DNA of 64,000 nt from positions 120,853 through 184,852 of the forward strand of contig NZ_JBDLLG010000006.1 in NCBI RefSeq assembly GCF_039822625.1, in the 5' to 3' direction. Below the pieces are notes generated by a model that was not told the DNA's origin, made no database searches, and saw only the letters and a program-made list of their open reading frames with translations. Made by a program: the position numbers and the translations under genes. This DNA is from Marinimicrobium locisalis. Lineage in GTDB: Bacteria; Pseudomonadota; Gammaproteobacteria; Pseudomonadales; Cellvibrionaceae. Below, piece after piece: positions 1 to 8,115 of the stretch (positions within the stretch are counted from its first letter, which is position 1; each line of letters opens with the position of its first letter).

Positions 1-1265
1 TAGGCCGCCATATCAAAGTGACCGTGCCCACAGAGGTTGAACAGTATGGTCTCGGCCCTGCCCTCCTCTTTGCAGCGCAAAGCCTCATCAATCGCTCCCT
101 TGACGGCGTGATTGGCTTCGGGGGCCGGGACAATGCCTTCGTGACGAGCAAAGAGAACGCCGGCCTCAAAACACTGACGCTGGGTGTAGGACACCGCGTC
201 AAACAGACCCAGCTCACTGGCGTGGGACACCAGAGGTGCCATTCCGTGATAGCGCAGTCCCCCGGCGTGAAAACCCGGCGGCGTAAAGCCCGAGCCCAAG
301 GTATGCATTTTGGTCAGCGGCGTCATCTGGGCGGTATCCCCGTAGTCATAGGCGTATTTGCCGCGGGTGAGTGTGGGACAGGCCGAGGGCTCCACCGCCA
401 CAATACGCGAGCGCTCACCCCCGCGCAGGGCGTGCCCCATAAACGGAAAGGCAATGCCGGCAAAATTGGAGCCCCCGCCAGTGCAGCCCACAATCACATC
501 CGGCCAGCTGTCGGCCATCTCCATCTGCTGCATGGCTTCCAGGCCGATAATGCTCTGGTGCAGCAATACGTGGTTAAGCACTGAGCCCAGGGCGTATTTG
601 GTGTCCGGGTCTTGCACGGCCATCTCCACCGCCTCGGAGATGGCAATTCCCAGGCTACCGGTGTGCTCGGGATTCTCGGCCAACACCTTGCGGCCGAATT
701 CGGTCTGATCCGAGGGTGAGGGCAAACAGCGCGCGCCGTAGGTCTCCATCACGGCCCGGCGGTAGGGCTTCTGGTCGTAGGACACCCGCACCTGAAAGAC
801 ACTGATATCCAGATCAAAGAGCGCCCCCGCATAAGACAAGGAGGTTCCCCACTGCCCCGCGCCGGTTTCGGTGGTCAAGCGCCGGGTGCCGGCCTGCTGG
901 TTGTAAAACGCCTGGGCAACGGCGGTATTGGGTTTGTGGCTACCGGCGGGGCTGACGCCTTCGTACTTGTAAAAAATCTTTGCCGGTGTGCCCAGGGCTT
1001 TTTCCAGCCGGTGCGCTCGGTACATGGGCGCGGGGCGCCACTGGCGGTAGACATCGCGCACCGGCTCCGGGATTTCCACCTCCCGCTCGGTAGTGACTTC
1101 CTGCTCGATCAACGCCATAGGGAACAGAGGCTCCAAATCCGCCGGCCCCACTGGCTGGTGAGTTTGAGGATGCAGCACCGGCGGCATGGGCCGGGGAAAG
1201 TCCGCCTGAAGGTTGTACCAGGCTTTGGGCATTTGGCTTTCGTCGAGGAGAAATTTGGTCTGCAT
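1..1265 (-). CDS. TrpB2-type tryptophan synthase beta chain (3' end beyond the window)
   Basis: PLP-dependent enzyme of the tryptophan synthase beta family, which condenses indole with serine. The reading frame is open from the ATG at 1265 to the left edge (421 codons) and ends inside the typical GHGHFD..A tail, so only a few residues are missing. The long N-terminal region (about 70 residues with RPMPPVLHPQT and WRPAPMYRAHRLE) and the PLP-lysine motif SPAGSHKPNTA (Lys about 111) are typical of the TrpB2 group, not of the trpBA-operon TrpB1. A glycine-rich phosphate-binding stretch VGCTGGGSNFAG is present. No trpA is adjacent, which fits TrpB2 proteins that act as indole-salvage enzymes or in other roles. 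The exact substrate is inferred. The ribosome-binding site before the ATG is weak. Confidence 0.88.
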   Translation of the reverse strand, partial: MQTKFLLDESQMPKAWYNLQADFPRPMPPVLHPQTHQPVGPADLEPLFPMALIEQEVTTEREVEIPEPVRDVYRQWRPAPMYRAHRLEKALGTPAKIFYKYEGVSPAGSHKPNTAVAQAFYNQQAGTRRLTTETGAGQWGTSLSYAGALFDLDISVFQVRVSYDQKPYRRAVMETYGARCLPSPSDQTEFGRKVLAENPEHTGSLGIAISEAVEMAVQDPDTKYALGSVLNHVLLHQSIIGLEAMQQMEMADSWPDVIVGCTGGGSNFAGIAFPFMGHALRGGERSRIVAVEPSACPTLTRGKYAYDYGDTAQMTPLTKMHTLGSGFTPPGFHAGGLRYHGMAPLVSHASELGLFDAVSYTQRQCFEAGVLFARHEGIVPAPEANHAVKGAIDEALRCKEEGRAETILFNLCGHGHFDMAA

Positions 1266-1520
1266 GGCCAGGGTTCCCGTCAAGGTGGTTATTATCGTCA
1301 GGCAAAGGCGCTGGGATCGCGCCTTAATGGCATATTACTGAAGCCATTGAGCGATGCCAATACATCCCGGCACTGCTGATATGCCATCGGTCAGCGCGAA
1401 CGACTGATTCCCGAAAACGGCGCTTCGGAGCGGACTTGCCTCGGCCAGTCGGCCGCCAAATCGAACCCTCGCCGCTGACCCGTTTATGCCTGCAAGGAGG
1501 ATTTTCGTCCGCACAAAAAG

Positions 1521-1548
1521 AGCAGGCCGTTGAAATCAACGGCCTGCT
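1521..1548 (-). terminator. Terminator of the fadL-like gene
   Basis: Perfect 13-bp inverted repeat (AGCAGGCCGTTGA and its complement, 2 nt apart), 35 bp past the stop codon at 1584. Read on the minus strand it is followed by CTTTTTGTG, a short U-run. This is a standard Rho-independent terminator layout. The rest of the 1266-1583 interval shows no convincing gene; the small open frame at 1324-1539 has no family resemblance or start signal. Confidence 0.75.
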
Positions 1549-1583
1549 ACCGGGATGGACTTTACAGTGCGTTTAACAGTCGG

Positions 1584-2909
1584 CTAGAACTGCCAGTTCC
1601 ACTGAGCCGCCAGGATGCTGACTTCGTTATCAAACCCGCCCTGCAATTCGCGCCCGGAGGTTTCATCCACCTCGTGCAAATTGGCATCGTCGATCATTAG
1701 TTGGGCGTAGCTGACATCCACGGAGGCATTCTCCGACAAGGCCCAGTTTGCGCCCACCGCGAACCAGGTGCGGTCTTGGTCGGGGATTCGCGGAGTGACA
1801 TATTCCGGGTCCGTTTGCGGAGACTCATCTTGGGCCACCCCGAAACGCCAGGTCAGCTCGTCGGAGTGCCGATAGGTGGCCCCCAACGCAACCCGTAAGG
1901 TGTCATCATACTGCAAGTCCAACACGTCGACCGTTTGCTGGTTGTCCGTATTAATGACGGCAATATTCTGGATGCTACTCCAATTCGTCTGGGCAATATC
2001 GGCATGCACCGACCAAAGGTCATTCAACCGATGGGAAATACTGGCGGTGAGCGTATCGGGGAGGTCGGCATCGGCCACCACCGGCCCTTCCAGGGTGGAA
2101 AGAGTTTGCGCGCAGATGGTTCCGGTGGTGGGGGCTGGAGGGGCCCCCGTTGGGTAGCCTTCGCCGGGAGCGCAGGTGGCATTGTAGTCAAAGGCCGCGC
2201 TGCCCTCGGCGCTAAAGCTGCCTCCCTGGCGCCACACCAGCCCGATGTTGGTGCCGGGGACGGGCGTCCATAGAACGCTGGCATCGAAGACAAAGTCATC
2301 GTCATCGCCTTCAATACGGGCACTGCTGTCTGTGGCCGGGTCTGGGGCCACACCCAGAGTGGAATCCACTTGGTTCTCGAGCGTTACATCCATGCGCTGG
2401 TAGTTCACTCCCAGCCCAAAGGCGACTTTGTCGTTGGGCGCCCAGGCAGAGGTGGCATTAAGGTTCATGACTTCAAGTTCACTGAAGGTTGCGGAGTACC
2501 GCCCGGGCCACTGGTCGTCAAAATCACTGGACAGCCCGAAGGGGCCTCCGGCGCCAAACCCGACACTAAAGCCACCCTCCAAGGGCAAGACCAAGTAGGC
2601 GTTGGGAATAAAACCCGTCTCATCGGTTTCCCCGCCTTCTCCGGGGAACGTAGAGCCCTCGTCGATAAAACGCGCTTCGGTGGAGACAAGGTTGCCCCCC
2701 AGCGTAAGGCTGGCGCGGTCCAGACGGGCCATGCCAGCGGGATTGAAATAGACTGTAGAGGCGTCAACGATATCCGATGCCGTGCCCGCAAAAGCCTTAC
2801 CCAAGTGAGCCGGGCTTTGCTCCAACAGCTGAAACGACGATGCCAAAGTGGTGGATGGGGCCGCCACGGCCGCCAAAGCCACAGCGACGCTAAGCGCTTT
2901 TTTATCCAT
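1584..2909 (-). CDS. fadL: FadL/OmpP1-family outer-membrane transport protein
   Basis: Outer-membrane beta-barrel of the FadL/TodX family (441 aa), which takes up long-chain fatty acids or other hydrophobic compounds. A signal peptide with hydrophobic core LSVAVALAAVAAPS ends at TLASS, followed by the family N-terminal hatch SSFQLLEQSPAHLGKAFAGTAS and the YFNPAGMARL motif. The chain ends in aromatic NWQF, as barrel proteins do for Bam recognition. The start at 2909 is chosen because AGGAGG lies 8 nt upstream; an in-frame ATG at 2933 would add eight residues before the signal peptide. It is monocistronic, with a hairpin terminator at 1521-1548. A cysteine pair in an extracellular-looking insert (ATCAPGEGY...TICAQ) may form a disulfide. 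Substrate unknown. Confidence 0.9.
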   Translation of the reverse strand: MDKKALSVAVALAAVAAPSTTLASSFQLLEQSPAHLGKAFAGTASDIVDASTVYFNPAGMARLDRASLTLGGNLVSTEARFIDEGSTFPGEGGETDETGFIPNAYLVLPLEGGFSVGFGAGGPFGLSSDFDDQWPGRYSATFSELEVMNLNATSAWAPNDKVAFGLGVNYQRMDVTLENQVDSTLGVAPDPATDSSARIEGDDDDFVFDASVLWTPVPGTNIGLVWRQGGSFSAEGSAAFDYNATCAPGEGYPTGAPPAPTTGTICAQTLSTLEGPVVADADLPDTLTASISHRLNDLWSVHADIAQTNWSSIQNIAVINTDNQQTVDVLDLQYDDTLRVALGATYRHSDELTWRFGVAQDESPQTDPEYVTPRIPDQDRTWFAVGANWALSENASVDVSYAQLMIDDANLHEVDETSGRELQGGFDNEVSILAAQWNWQF

Positions 2910-3023
2910 GGTGCTGTCCTCCTGAGGAAGCAAGATATGAGATCTCGCGATACGGATTAAAAATACACGATGTAGTGTAGCCGACTAAAACGGTAATCGC
3001 CTTGATCCATCACCTTAAAGGGA

Positions 3024-3866
3024 TCAGAAGAACATCCCGGTTTCAAGCTGCGCCTCTTCGCTCATCATAGTGCGGTCCCAGGGCGGATCAAACACCAGGT
3101 CTACATCGGTGGAAACCACGTTGGGTACCTCCGCCAACCGGCGCTTAATATCATCCACCAGCACGTCGCCCATGCCACAGCCGGGGGCGGTGAGGGTCAT
3201 TTCCACATCCACATGGCCGCGCTCCTGATCGATGTCCATTTTGTACACCAGCCCCAAACTGACAATGTTGACCGGAATTTCCGGGTCATACACCATCGAC
3301 AGCGCCTTCCACACTTGCTCTTCATCAATTTTGCCGTCGGCACGCGCCTCGAACTCCAGGCCGTTGGCGGTCAGACCGATCGCGTCCGCGTCCTTGCCGT
3401 CAATGCGAATCAGGTTGCCGTGGTACAAGAGGGTATAGCTCGCCCCCAGCGCCTGGGTAATGGCGGCTTCCGCGCCCTTGGGGATCATCAGGTCATCACC
3501 GGAGGGAACCAGCTTGGCGGGCGCTTCGCGCTCGAACACCACTTCGCGCCCCTGAGCGCTTTGGGGCTTTTTGGCGTTGGGGGCGCGAATTGTGATTTGC
3601 TTCTGATCGCCCTGCTCCTGCAGGTTGATCTCAAGCCCTTTCAGGTACGGCAGGCTGCGCTTGTCCAAATAGAGTTTCAGGTCACCCTCGTAGACTTCCA
3701 AGTCGCTCTCGGACTCTTCGCCAGGGCGACAATAGGCCAGGCAGGTCTCCGCACGCGGGGTTCCCGCCTCAACAACAAAAATACGGGCCGCATCCACCCC
3801 CTGCTGCTCAAGCAGTTCAATTAAGTAGTCGCGGGCGGCGGGGGAAATATGAAAGCTGGGCGTCAT
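3024..3866 (-). CDS. sufT: NfuA-like A-type domain fused to SufT (Fe-S cluster assembly)
   Basis: Two-domain Fe-S assembly factor (280 aa). Residues 1-100 resemble the degenerate A-type carrier domain at the N-terminus of NfuA: ISPAARDYLIELL at the start, FVVEAGTPRAETCLAYC near 30-46, and ITIRAPNAKK near 91-100. Residues 109-280 are a full SufT: VVFEREAPAKLVPSG, ITQALGASYT, NLIRIDGKDADAIG, then the MIP18/DUF59 core with YDPEIPVNIVSLGLVY (193-208), LTAPGCGMG with Cys230, and FDPPWDRTMMSE. SufT proteins help mature Fe-S proteins. SufT is usually a stand-alone protein of about 180 aa, so the extra domain is notable. No isc/suf gene is adjacent. The C-terminal assignment is secure; the NfuA-like call rests on pattern only. 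Confidence 0.88.
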   Translation of the reverse strand: MTPSFHISPAARDYLIELLEQQGVDAARIFVVEAGTPRAETCLAYCRPGEESESDLEVYEGDLKLYLDKRSLPYLKGLEINLQEQGDQKQITIRAPNAKKPQSAQGREVVFEREAPAKLVPSGDDLMIPKGAEAAITQALGASYTLLYHGNLIRIDGKDADAIGLTANGLEFEARADGKIDEEQVWKALSMVYDPEIPVNIVSLGLVYKMDIDQERGHVDVEMTLTAPGCGMGDVLVDDIKRRLAEVPNVVSTDVDLVFDPPWDRTMMSEEAQLETGMFF

Positions 3867-4028
3867 ATGATGCTCTCTAAATACACTTTATCCAATGAGA
3901 GCTATGCTACCATCATTGCTCGCAAACCTGAATACCTGACTAAAATAGTTGGGTATTAGGTGGTTCGGCCCGAGTTTGCATTGTAATAATGAAGGCGGCG
4001 CCCTCGCTGCTAAAGATTTGGAGTCATC

Positions 4029-5615
4029 ATGCGCTTCTACCACCCTCTGGCATTCTGGCTGGGGTGCCTGGCCATTACCCTGGGCGTGCTGTCGCACATT
4101 CCCGTGTTTTTGCACGCCGCCCCCATGGGATACCAGATGGCCGGAATGCCAATGAGCACCACTATGCTGGTCGGCATGGCGTTGATTCCCGTCGGGCTTC
4201 TGTTATCCGGGTACGGCGTTGTGCCCAGAGTGACGGCTCTGGGTCACCACGATGACACCCATTTGCAGTTTCATGTGGCCGACCAGGTCCCGCTCAACGG
4301 GGAGCACTGGAAGCTGGTCACCGTGCTAATGGTAGCCGTGACGGTGGATGTGATGAAGCCCGCCACTCTGGGCTTTGTGATGCCCGGCATGGCCGCGGAA
4401 TACCACCTGAGCAGCCAGTCGGCCGGGGTGCTTGCGGTGGTCGCCCTCACCGGAACGACAATCGGCTCGGTTTTGTGGGGCATGGCCTCGGATCGCATTG
4501 GTCGGCGAGCGGCCATACTCCTTTCGGCACTGATGTTCATTGGTACCGCCATATGCGGTGCCATGCCCTCTTACACCTGGAACCTGGTGATGTGTTTCCT
4601 GATGGGCCTGTCGGCCGGCGGTCTGTTGCCCATTACCTTTGCCCTGATGGCGGAATCCGTTCCCGCACGACACCGAGGCTGGCTGCTGGTGGCGCTGGGC
4701 GGTCTGGGCACCGCCGCGGGCTACCTCGCCGCCGCAGGCTCCGCCACCCTCCTGGAGCCGTTATTCAGCTGGCGAATTCTCTGGTTGCTGGGCCTGCCCA
4801 CCGGTTTGCTGGTGATCATTCTCAACCGTTATATTCCCGAGTCCCCTCGTTTTCTGGCAAGTAAAGGGATGCTTCAAGAGGCACGTCATGTATTGGCCCG
4901 GTTTGCCGGCGACACACGGAGCGATAAGGATGTCGTGGTAGAGCCCGAGCCTTCCCAAGGCGGATTAAAAGAGCTGTTCCAGGCGCCCTACGCGGGCATT
5001 ACCTGGGGCTTGATTAGCGCAGGCATCTCTTGGGGGCTGGTCAACTTTGGGTTCCTCTTGTGGTTGCCCACCAACCTCCACGGCCTCGGCCTGTCGGAGT
5101 ACGCGAACTCTCTGGTGGCACAGTCCGCCCTACTGGCATTGCCGGGGGTGGCGTTGGTGATCGGGCTCTATCACCGCTGGAGCTCCATCTACACGCTGAC
5201 ATTGTTCACGTCCTTAACGGCCCTCACGCTGCTGGCTTTTGCCCTGTGCAGTGTCCTGGGGCTATTAACGGTAGGCACGTTAACGGCATGCACCGCTTTG
5301 TTGCTTGTCAGCGCCAGCGGGGTTATCGCCATGCTGATTCCCTACGCCTCGGAAATCTATCCCGTGCACTTGCGCGGCACCGGAGCCGGCATTGTCGCCG
5401 CCAGTTCCAAATTCGGCGGCATTGCCGGAACTCTACTGGGCGTTTCAGGTTTGCTGAATTTTCTTACCGCCTCGGCTTTGGTGATTGCTACGCCGTTACT
5501 GGGGGCTGCTCTGCTGCTAGTTCGCAGCGGTATCGATACCCGCGGCCTTCGCCTGGAAGATATCCGCCAAGCCATGCAACGCAAAGCCCAAGGCACCCCC
5601 CCTTCACAAGGTTGA
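4029..5615 (+). CDS. MFS transporter with an extra N-terminal two-helix segment
   Basis: Inner-membrane major facilitator superfamily permease (528 aa). From about residue 95 it shows the classical fold: first helix with VDVMKPATLGFVMPGM, loop 2-3 motif GMASDRIGRRAAIL, RGWLLVALGGLGTAAGY in helix 4-5, and PESPRFLASKG after helix 6, a sugar/organic-acid porter signature. KFGGIAGTLLG and LRGTGAGIVAASS in the second half also fit. The first ~85 residues hold two extra hydrophobic segments (FWLGCLAITLGVLSHIPVFL and TTMLVGMALIPVGLLLSGYG) not usual in this family. The start has GGAG 6 nt upstream. It is flanked by an oppositely oriented gene and a possible new promoter, so probably monocistronic. 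Substrate unknown. Confidence 0.85.
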   Translation: MRFYHPLAFWLGCLAITLGVLSHIPVFLHAAPMGYQMAGMPMSTTMLVGMALIPVGLLLSGYGVVPRVTALGHHDDTHLQFHVADQVPLNGEHWKLVTVLMVAVTVDVMKPATLGFVMPGMAAEYHLSSQSAGVLAVVALTGTTIGSVLWGMASDRIGRRAAILLSALMFIGTAICGAMPSYTWNLVMCFLMGLSAGGLLPITFALMAESVPARHRGWLLVALGGLGTAAGYLAAAGSATLLEPLFSWRILWLLGLPTGLLVIILNRYIPESPRFLASKGMLQEARHVLARFAGDTRSDKDVVVEPEPSQGGLKELFQAPYAGITWGLISAGISWGLVNFGFLLWLPTNLHGLGLSEYANSLVAQSALLALPGVALVIGLYHRWSSIYTLTLFTSLTALTLLAFALCSVLGLLTVGTLTACTALLLVSASGVIAMLIPYASEIYPVHLRGTGAGIVAASSKFGGIAGTLLGVSGLLNFLTASALVIATPLLGAALLLVRSGIDTRGLRLEDIRQAMQRKAQGTPPSQG

Positions 5616-5639
5616 CTTTACCCGCCGATCAGGTAATCT
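5612..5639 (+). promoter_or_regulatory. Possible sigma-70 promoter upstream of the Rnk-like genes
   Basis: TTGACT at 5612-5617 and TAATCT at 5634-5639 with a 16-nt spacer, overlapping the stop codon of the MFS gene. It would give a 5' leader of about 190 nt before the Rnk-like gene at 5834. Within that leader, 5640-5833 shows no other feature I can name. Pattern match only. Confidence 0.3.
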
Positions 5640-5833
5640 CAGTAATAATTCCCTGAACTCAACGGCTTTCGTGGTATATAAAATGCTGCCGAACGTTTTG
5701 CTGCAATTTTTAATGTGGAGGCTCGCTCCCATCTTCCCCTCCTGAGGAGTGCTGTCTTAGGCACTCGGACTCGGCGCTCTGTCGCCATTTAACTCTCCAT
5801 TTACTGATTTTTACCGTAGGTCCGTAGTACGTC

Positions 5834-6217
5834 ATGTGTAATCCGTCACACATTGAGCTTACCCGCTCGATGTACCAACGCGCGCGCGCGTTTTATATTA
5901 CTCGTGCCCGGGGAATGAATATTGACCCGATAACGCTGGCGGTCATTCTTGATTGTTTTCAGCACCGAGAGGCCCGGGAGGCCACTCCCAGCGGAAGAGT
6001 AACGGTGAGCTCGAAGGTCACTCTGCTGGACATGCAGGAAAACCAGCGCAGCACTGTGACCATCGTCACACCAGAAGAAAGCAACCCAGAAACCGGCGCC
6101 ATCTCGGTTCTATCCCCGTTGGGCGCCGCATTGATGCGCAAGGTCATCGGCGAAATCGTGTGCATCCCAGTACTCGGCAGCAGTATGCGGTACCGAGTAC
6201 TGCATGTTGGCACTTAA
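5834..6217 (+). CDS. Rnk-like protein with GreA/GreB C-terminal domain
   Basis: Small cytoplasmic protein (127 aa) whose C-terminal half matches the GreA/GreB C-terminal fold in the form seen in Rnk: VTVSSKVTLLDMQ, STVTIVTPEESNPETGAISVLSPLGAALMRKVIGEIV. Rnk-type proteins bind RNA polymerase near the secondary channel but lack the catalytic coiled coil of GreA/B. The first 50 residues (MYQRARAFYITRARGMNID) differ from canonical Rnk, making this a diverged relative. A typical rnk gene follows at 6494 with a small basic ORF in between. The ribosome-binding site is poor, so the start is only moderately certain. Confidence 0.7.
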   Translation: MCNPSHIELTRSMYQRARAFYITRARGMNIDPITLAVILDCFQHREAREATPSGRVTVSSKVTLLDMQENQRSTVTIVTPEESNPETGAISVLSPLGAALMRKVIGEIVCIPVLGSSMRYRVLHVGT

Positions 6218-6314
6218 TCGTTTATTTATAGGAGGTAATTGCTTTGCATGAAGGTCAGTGGCGCGGCCACCTTTTCCCACGAGTGTTTCATTTGAATGTT
6301 AGAGGAATCACACC

Positions 6315-6407
6315 ATGGCGAAAAACGAGAAGAAGCCCGCTAAACGCTCCCTGAAAGAAAAACGAGCCGAAAAGCGTGAACGAAAAGAAGCAATGAAGAA
6401 GGATTAA
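6315..6407 (+). CDS. Small highly basic lysine-rich protein, 30 aa
   Basis: A 30-codon ORF with AGAGGA 8 nt before its ATG. The product is almost entirely charged: 12 Lys/Arg in KRSLKEKRAEKRERKEAMKK plus several Glu, no hydrophobic core, probably helical. It lies between two Rnk-like genes on the same strand (gaps of 97 and 86 nt). A good ribosome-binding site and clean stop support translation. I do not recognise a family; a role in binding nucleic acid or an acidic protein surface would be a guess. Too short for statistical gene calling, so conservation in relatives is the deciding evidence. Confidence 0.55.
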   Translation: MAKNEKKPAKRSLKEKRAEKRERKEAMKKD

Positions 6408-6493
6408 CCAACCGGAGAGCTTATCCTTCGCCAAGGACGGCGCTCACGAACACTCAACCCGATCGTTTGCCCATTAATCAAAGAGGCCTTCAC

Positions 6494-6877
6494 ATGGCAC
6501 CCAAGCCCAAAATTACGTTATCGAAAGACGTTTACACCACCCTCTCCAGGCTACTTGAAGAAGTACCGGAAGATATTATTACCGACCAGTTGGTCGATGA
6601 GCTGGAACGGGCCAAGCTGGTCGCGCCGGAAAAACTGCCCGATGACGTGGTCACCCTTCATTCAACGGTGACATTTACCGTTCAGTCCACGGGGAAAAGC
6701 TTCACTTACACGCTGGTGTACCCCACCGAGCTGGATGATACCTCTCGCAAGCTATCCATCCTGAGTCCTGTGGGCAGCGCTATTATCGGTTTAAAACGAG
6801 GGCAGGAAATTGATTGGCCGATCAGCAACACCAAGCGGACCACCATTGCGGTGGACAGAGTGCAGCCGCCTCAATAG
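6494..6877 (+). CDS. rnk: Rnk, GreA/GreB-domain nucleoside diphosphate kinase regulator
   Basis: 127-aa protein closely fitting Rnk (about 136 aa in E. coli). An N-terminal helical hairpin (SKDVYTTLSRLLEEVPEDIITDQLVDELERAKLV) is followed by the GreA/GreB-like domain: LPDDVVTLHSTVTFTV, TYTLVYPTELDD and the hallmark LSILSPVGSAIIGLKRGQEIDWPI. Rnk binds RNA polymerase and affects nucleoside diphosphate kinase and alginate in pseudomonads. The ATG at 6494 is chosen because AGAGG lies 8 nt upstream and the family N-terminus begins there; a frame open from 6467 would add nine unrelated residues. It shares its C-terminal domain with the 5834 gene, so the two are paralogues. Confidence 0.85.
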   Translation: MAPKPKITLSKDVYTTLSRLLEEVPEDIITDQLVDELERAKLVAPEKLPDDVVTLHSTVTFTVQSTGKSFTYTLVYPTELDDTSRKLSILSPVGSAIIGLKRGQEIDWPISNTKRTTIAVDRVQPPQ

Positions 6878-6948
6878 CGGCCATGCGAGCACTTTCGGGA
6901 GGGTCAGGCGCGGCTTACCGACCTGACCGGCTCACCGCGCTGGCGCGA

Positions 6949-7401
6949 CTACTTAACCACGAACTCGCCTTTCATGAGCGAGGAGTGGCCGGGGAAGGAA
7001 CAGAAGAACTGGTAGCTGGCATCCTTACTCAACTCACTGGCATCGAAAGTGACCGAGGTTTCCTCGCCGCCTCCGATGATCTCCGTATAAGCGATCACAC
7101 GCTCATCGTCCGGTTTAACGTAGTCATTTTCCAAACCGGCGCCAGTGGCATCTTTAACTACGCCTTTCATGTCCTCTTCCAAGCTCAGCACCCAATTGTG
7201 CCCCATGACGTTTTCGGCCATTGAGCCGGAATGAGTCAGGTGGACAGTGAACTCTTCACAGCTCGCGTCCATTTCAATACGATCGGTGTCGAAGCGCATT
7301 TTGTCGTTGCTGTCGACGGTGACTTCACAGTCCGCTGCCTGAACGCCGGTGGCGGCACCCAGGGCAAACAACGGTGCAATTACTTTCACGGCAAACTTCA
7401 T
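6949..7401 (-). CDS. azu: Azurin, periplasmic blue copper protein
   Basis: Type I copper electron carrier. A 22-residue signal peptide ends at VQA; the mature chain is exactly 128 residues, the azurin length. All landmarks fall at canonical mature positions: Gly45-His46 in GHNW, Cys112 in FFCSF, His117 in FPGH, Met121 in LMKG, and the Cys3-Cys26 disulfide pair. The CCTCC complement just before the start gives a strong ribosome-binding site. It is next to, but not co-directional with, the NO-handling genes further right; azurin donates electrons in denitrification and in peroxide defence elsewhere. The 257-nt upstream interval holds an 8-bp inverted repeat at 7468-7494. Confidence 0.96.
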   Translation of the reverse strand: MKFAVKVIAPLFALGAATGVQAADCEVTVDSNDKMRFDTDRIEMDASCEEFTVHLTHSGSMAENVMGHNWVLSLEEDMKGVVKDATGAGLENDYVKPDDERVIAYTEIIGGGEETSVTFDASELSKDASYQFFCSFPGHSSLMKGEFVVK

Positions 7402-7467
7402 TACAACCTCCTATACAGAGAGAAAAATCAGAGCCAAATTTTTACCGACTCCGGTACCGTTCTGTGA

Positions 7468-7494
7468 CTGCCAGCCGACGTAGTCTGCTGGCAG
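7468..7494. repeat. 8-bp inverted repeat upstream of azurin
   Basis: CTGCCAGC and GCTGGCAG separated by 11 nt, about 67 bp upstream of the azurin start. There is no adjoining U-run on either strand, so it may be an operator or a weak terminator of the DUF488 gene that starts further upstream. Nothing else is recognisable in 7402-7658. Confidence 0.3.
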
Positions 7495-7658
7495 AGCACG
7501 ATTTCCAAGGCCTCAGCCAATTGCTGGGCTTTTGGTCCAATGCTGCCATACTCCACTATTCCGAGTGGTCGGTCCCATAGACTCCTGGCTTGGGGCATTG
7601 AGCGGGCAGAATAGTTCCGACTGGCGCCAGTGGCCTACATCCACCTGCCGCAAACGCG

Positions 7659-8012
7659 CTATTCCATCTTCTTCAGGTACTCGCGGAGCACACGGGCGTG
7701 GTTGTGCTCTGTGTCTTTGGCACCGTACACAAGCGTCAGCCGCCCATCTTTACTTTTCCCGAGAAGCTCCCTCGCCTGCGGCTTGTTCTCTTTCAGCTCA
7801 TCCAGATAACGGGTTCGAAACTCTTTCCATTTATCCGGATCGTGATTAAACCACTTGCGCAGTGTGTCGCTGGGCGCCACCTCTTTGCACCAGTCGGTGA
7901 GGGCAAGGTCCTCTTTTTTGACGCCCCGAGGCCAAATTTTGTCCACTAGCACTCGGGCCCCGTCGCTACTTTCCACCTCGTCATAGGCTCGCTTTATAAA
8001 AACATCCACCAT
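7659..8012 (-). CDS. DUF488 family protein
   Basis: 117-aa cytoplasmic protein of the DUF488 (YeaO-like) family. Signature segments: FIKRAYDEVESSDGARVLVDKIWPRGVKKEDLALTDWCKEVAPS at the N-terminus, WFNHDPDKWKEFRTRYLDEL in the middle and LVYGAKDTEHNHARVLREYL at the end. The function of the family is not established. It is downstream of gdhA on the same strand with a gap of about 100 nt. A second DUF488 protein is encoded at 21185 with the same motif order, so the genome has at least two paralogues. Confidence 0.85.
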   Translation of the reverse strand: MVDVFIKRAYDEVESSDGARVLVDKIWPRGVKKEDLALTDWCKEVAPSDTLRKWFNHDPDKWKEFRTRYLDELKENKPQARELLGKSKDGRLTLVYGAKDTEHNHARVLREYLKKME

Positions 8013-8115
8013 AACGACTTTCTCCTCTCCAGTTTCACCTCAGACCAACAGACCGATGTCAGTACCAATGGTAATCCGGCGCAGAAGCATCATCCATGAG
8101 AGTGATGGAATGACG

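Noticed and set aside
18..584. Plus-strand frame at the left edge
   Set aside because: Antisense to the TrpB2 gene, which has continuous homology features to the edge.
1324..1539. Small minus-strand frame upstream of the TrpB2 gene
   Set aside because: No start signal, no family features, and it overlaps the terminator of the fadL-like gene.
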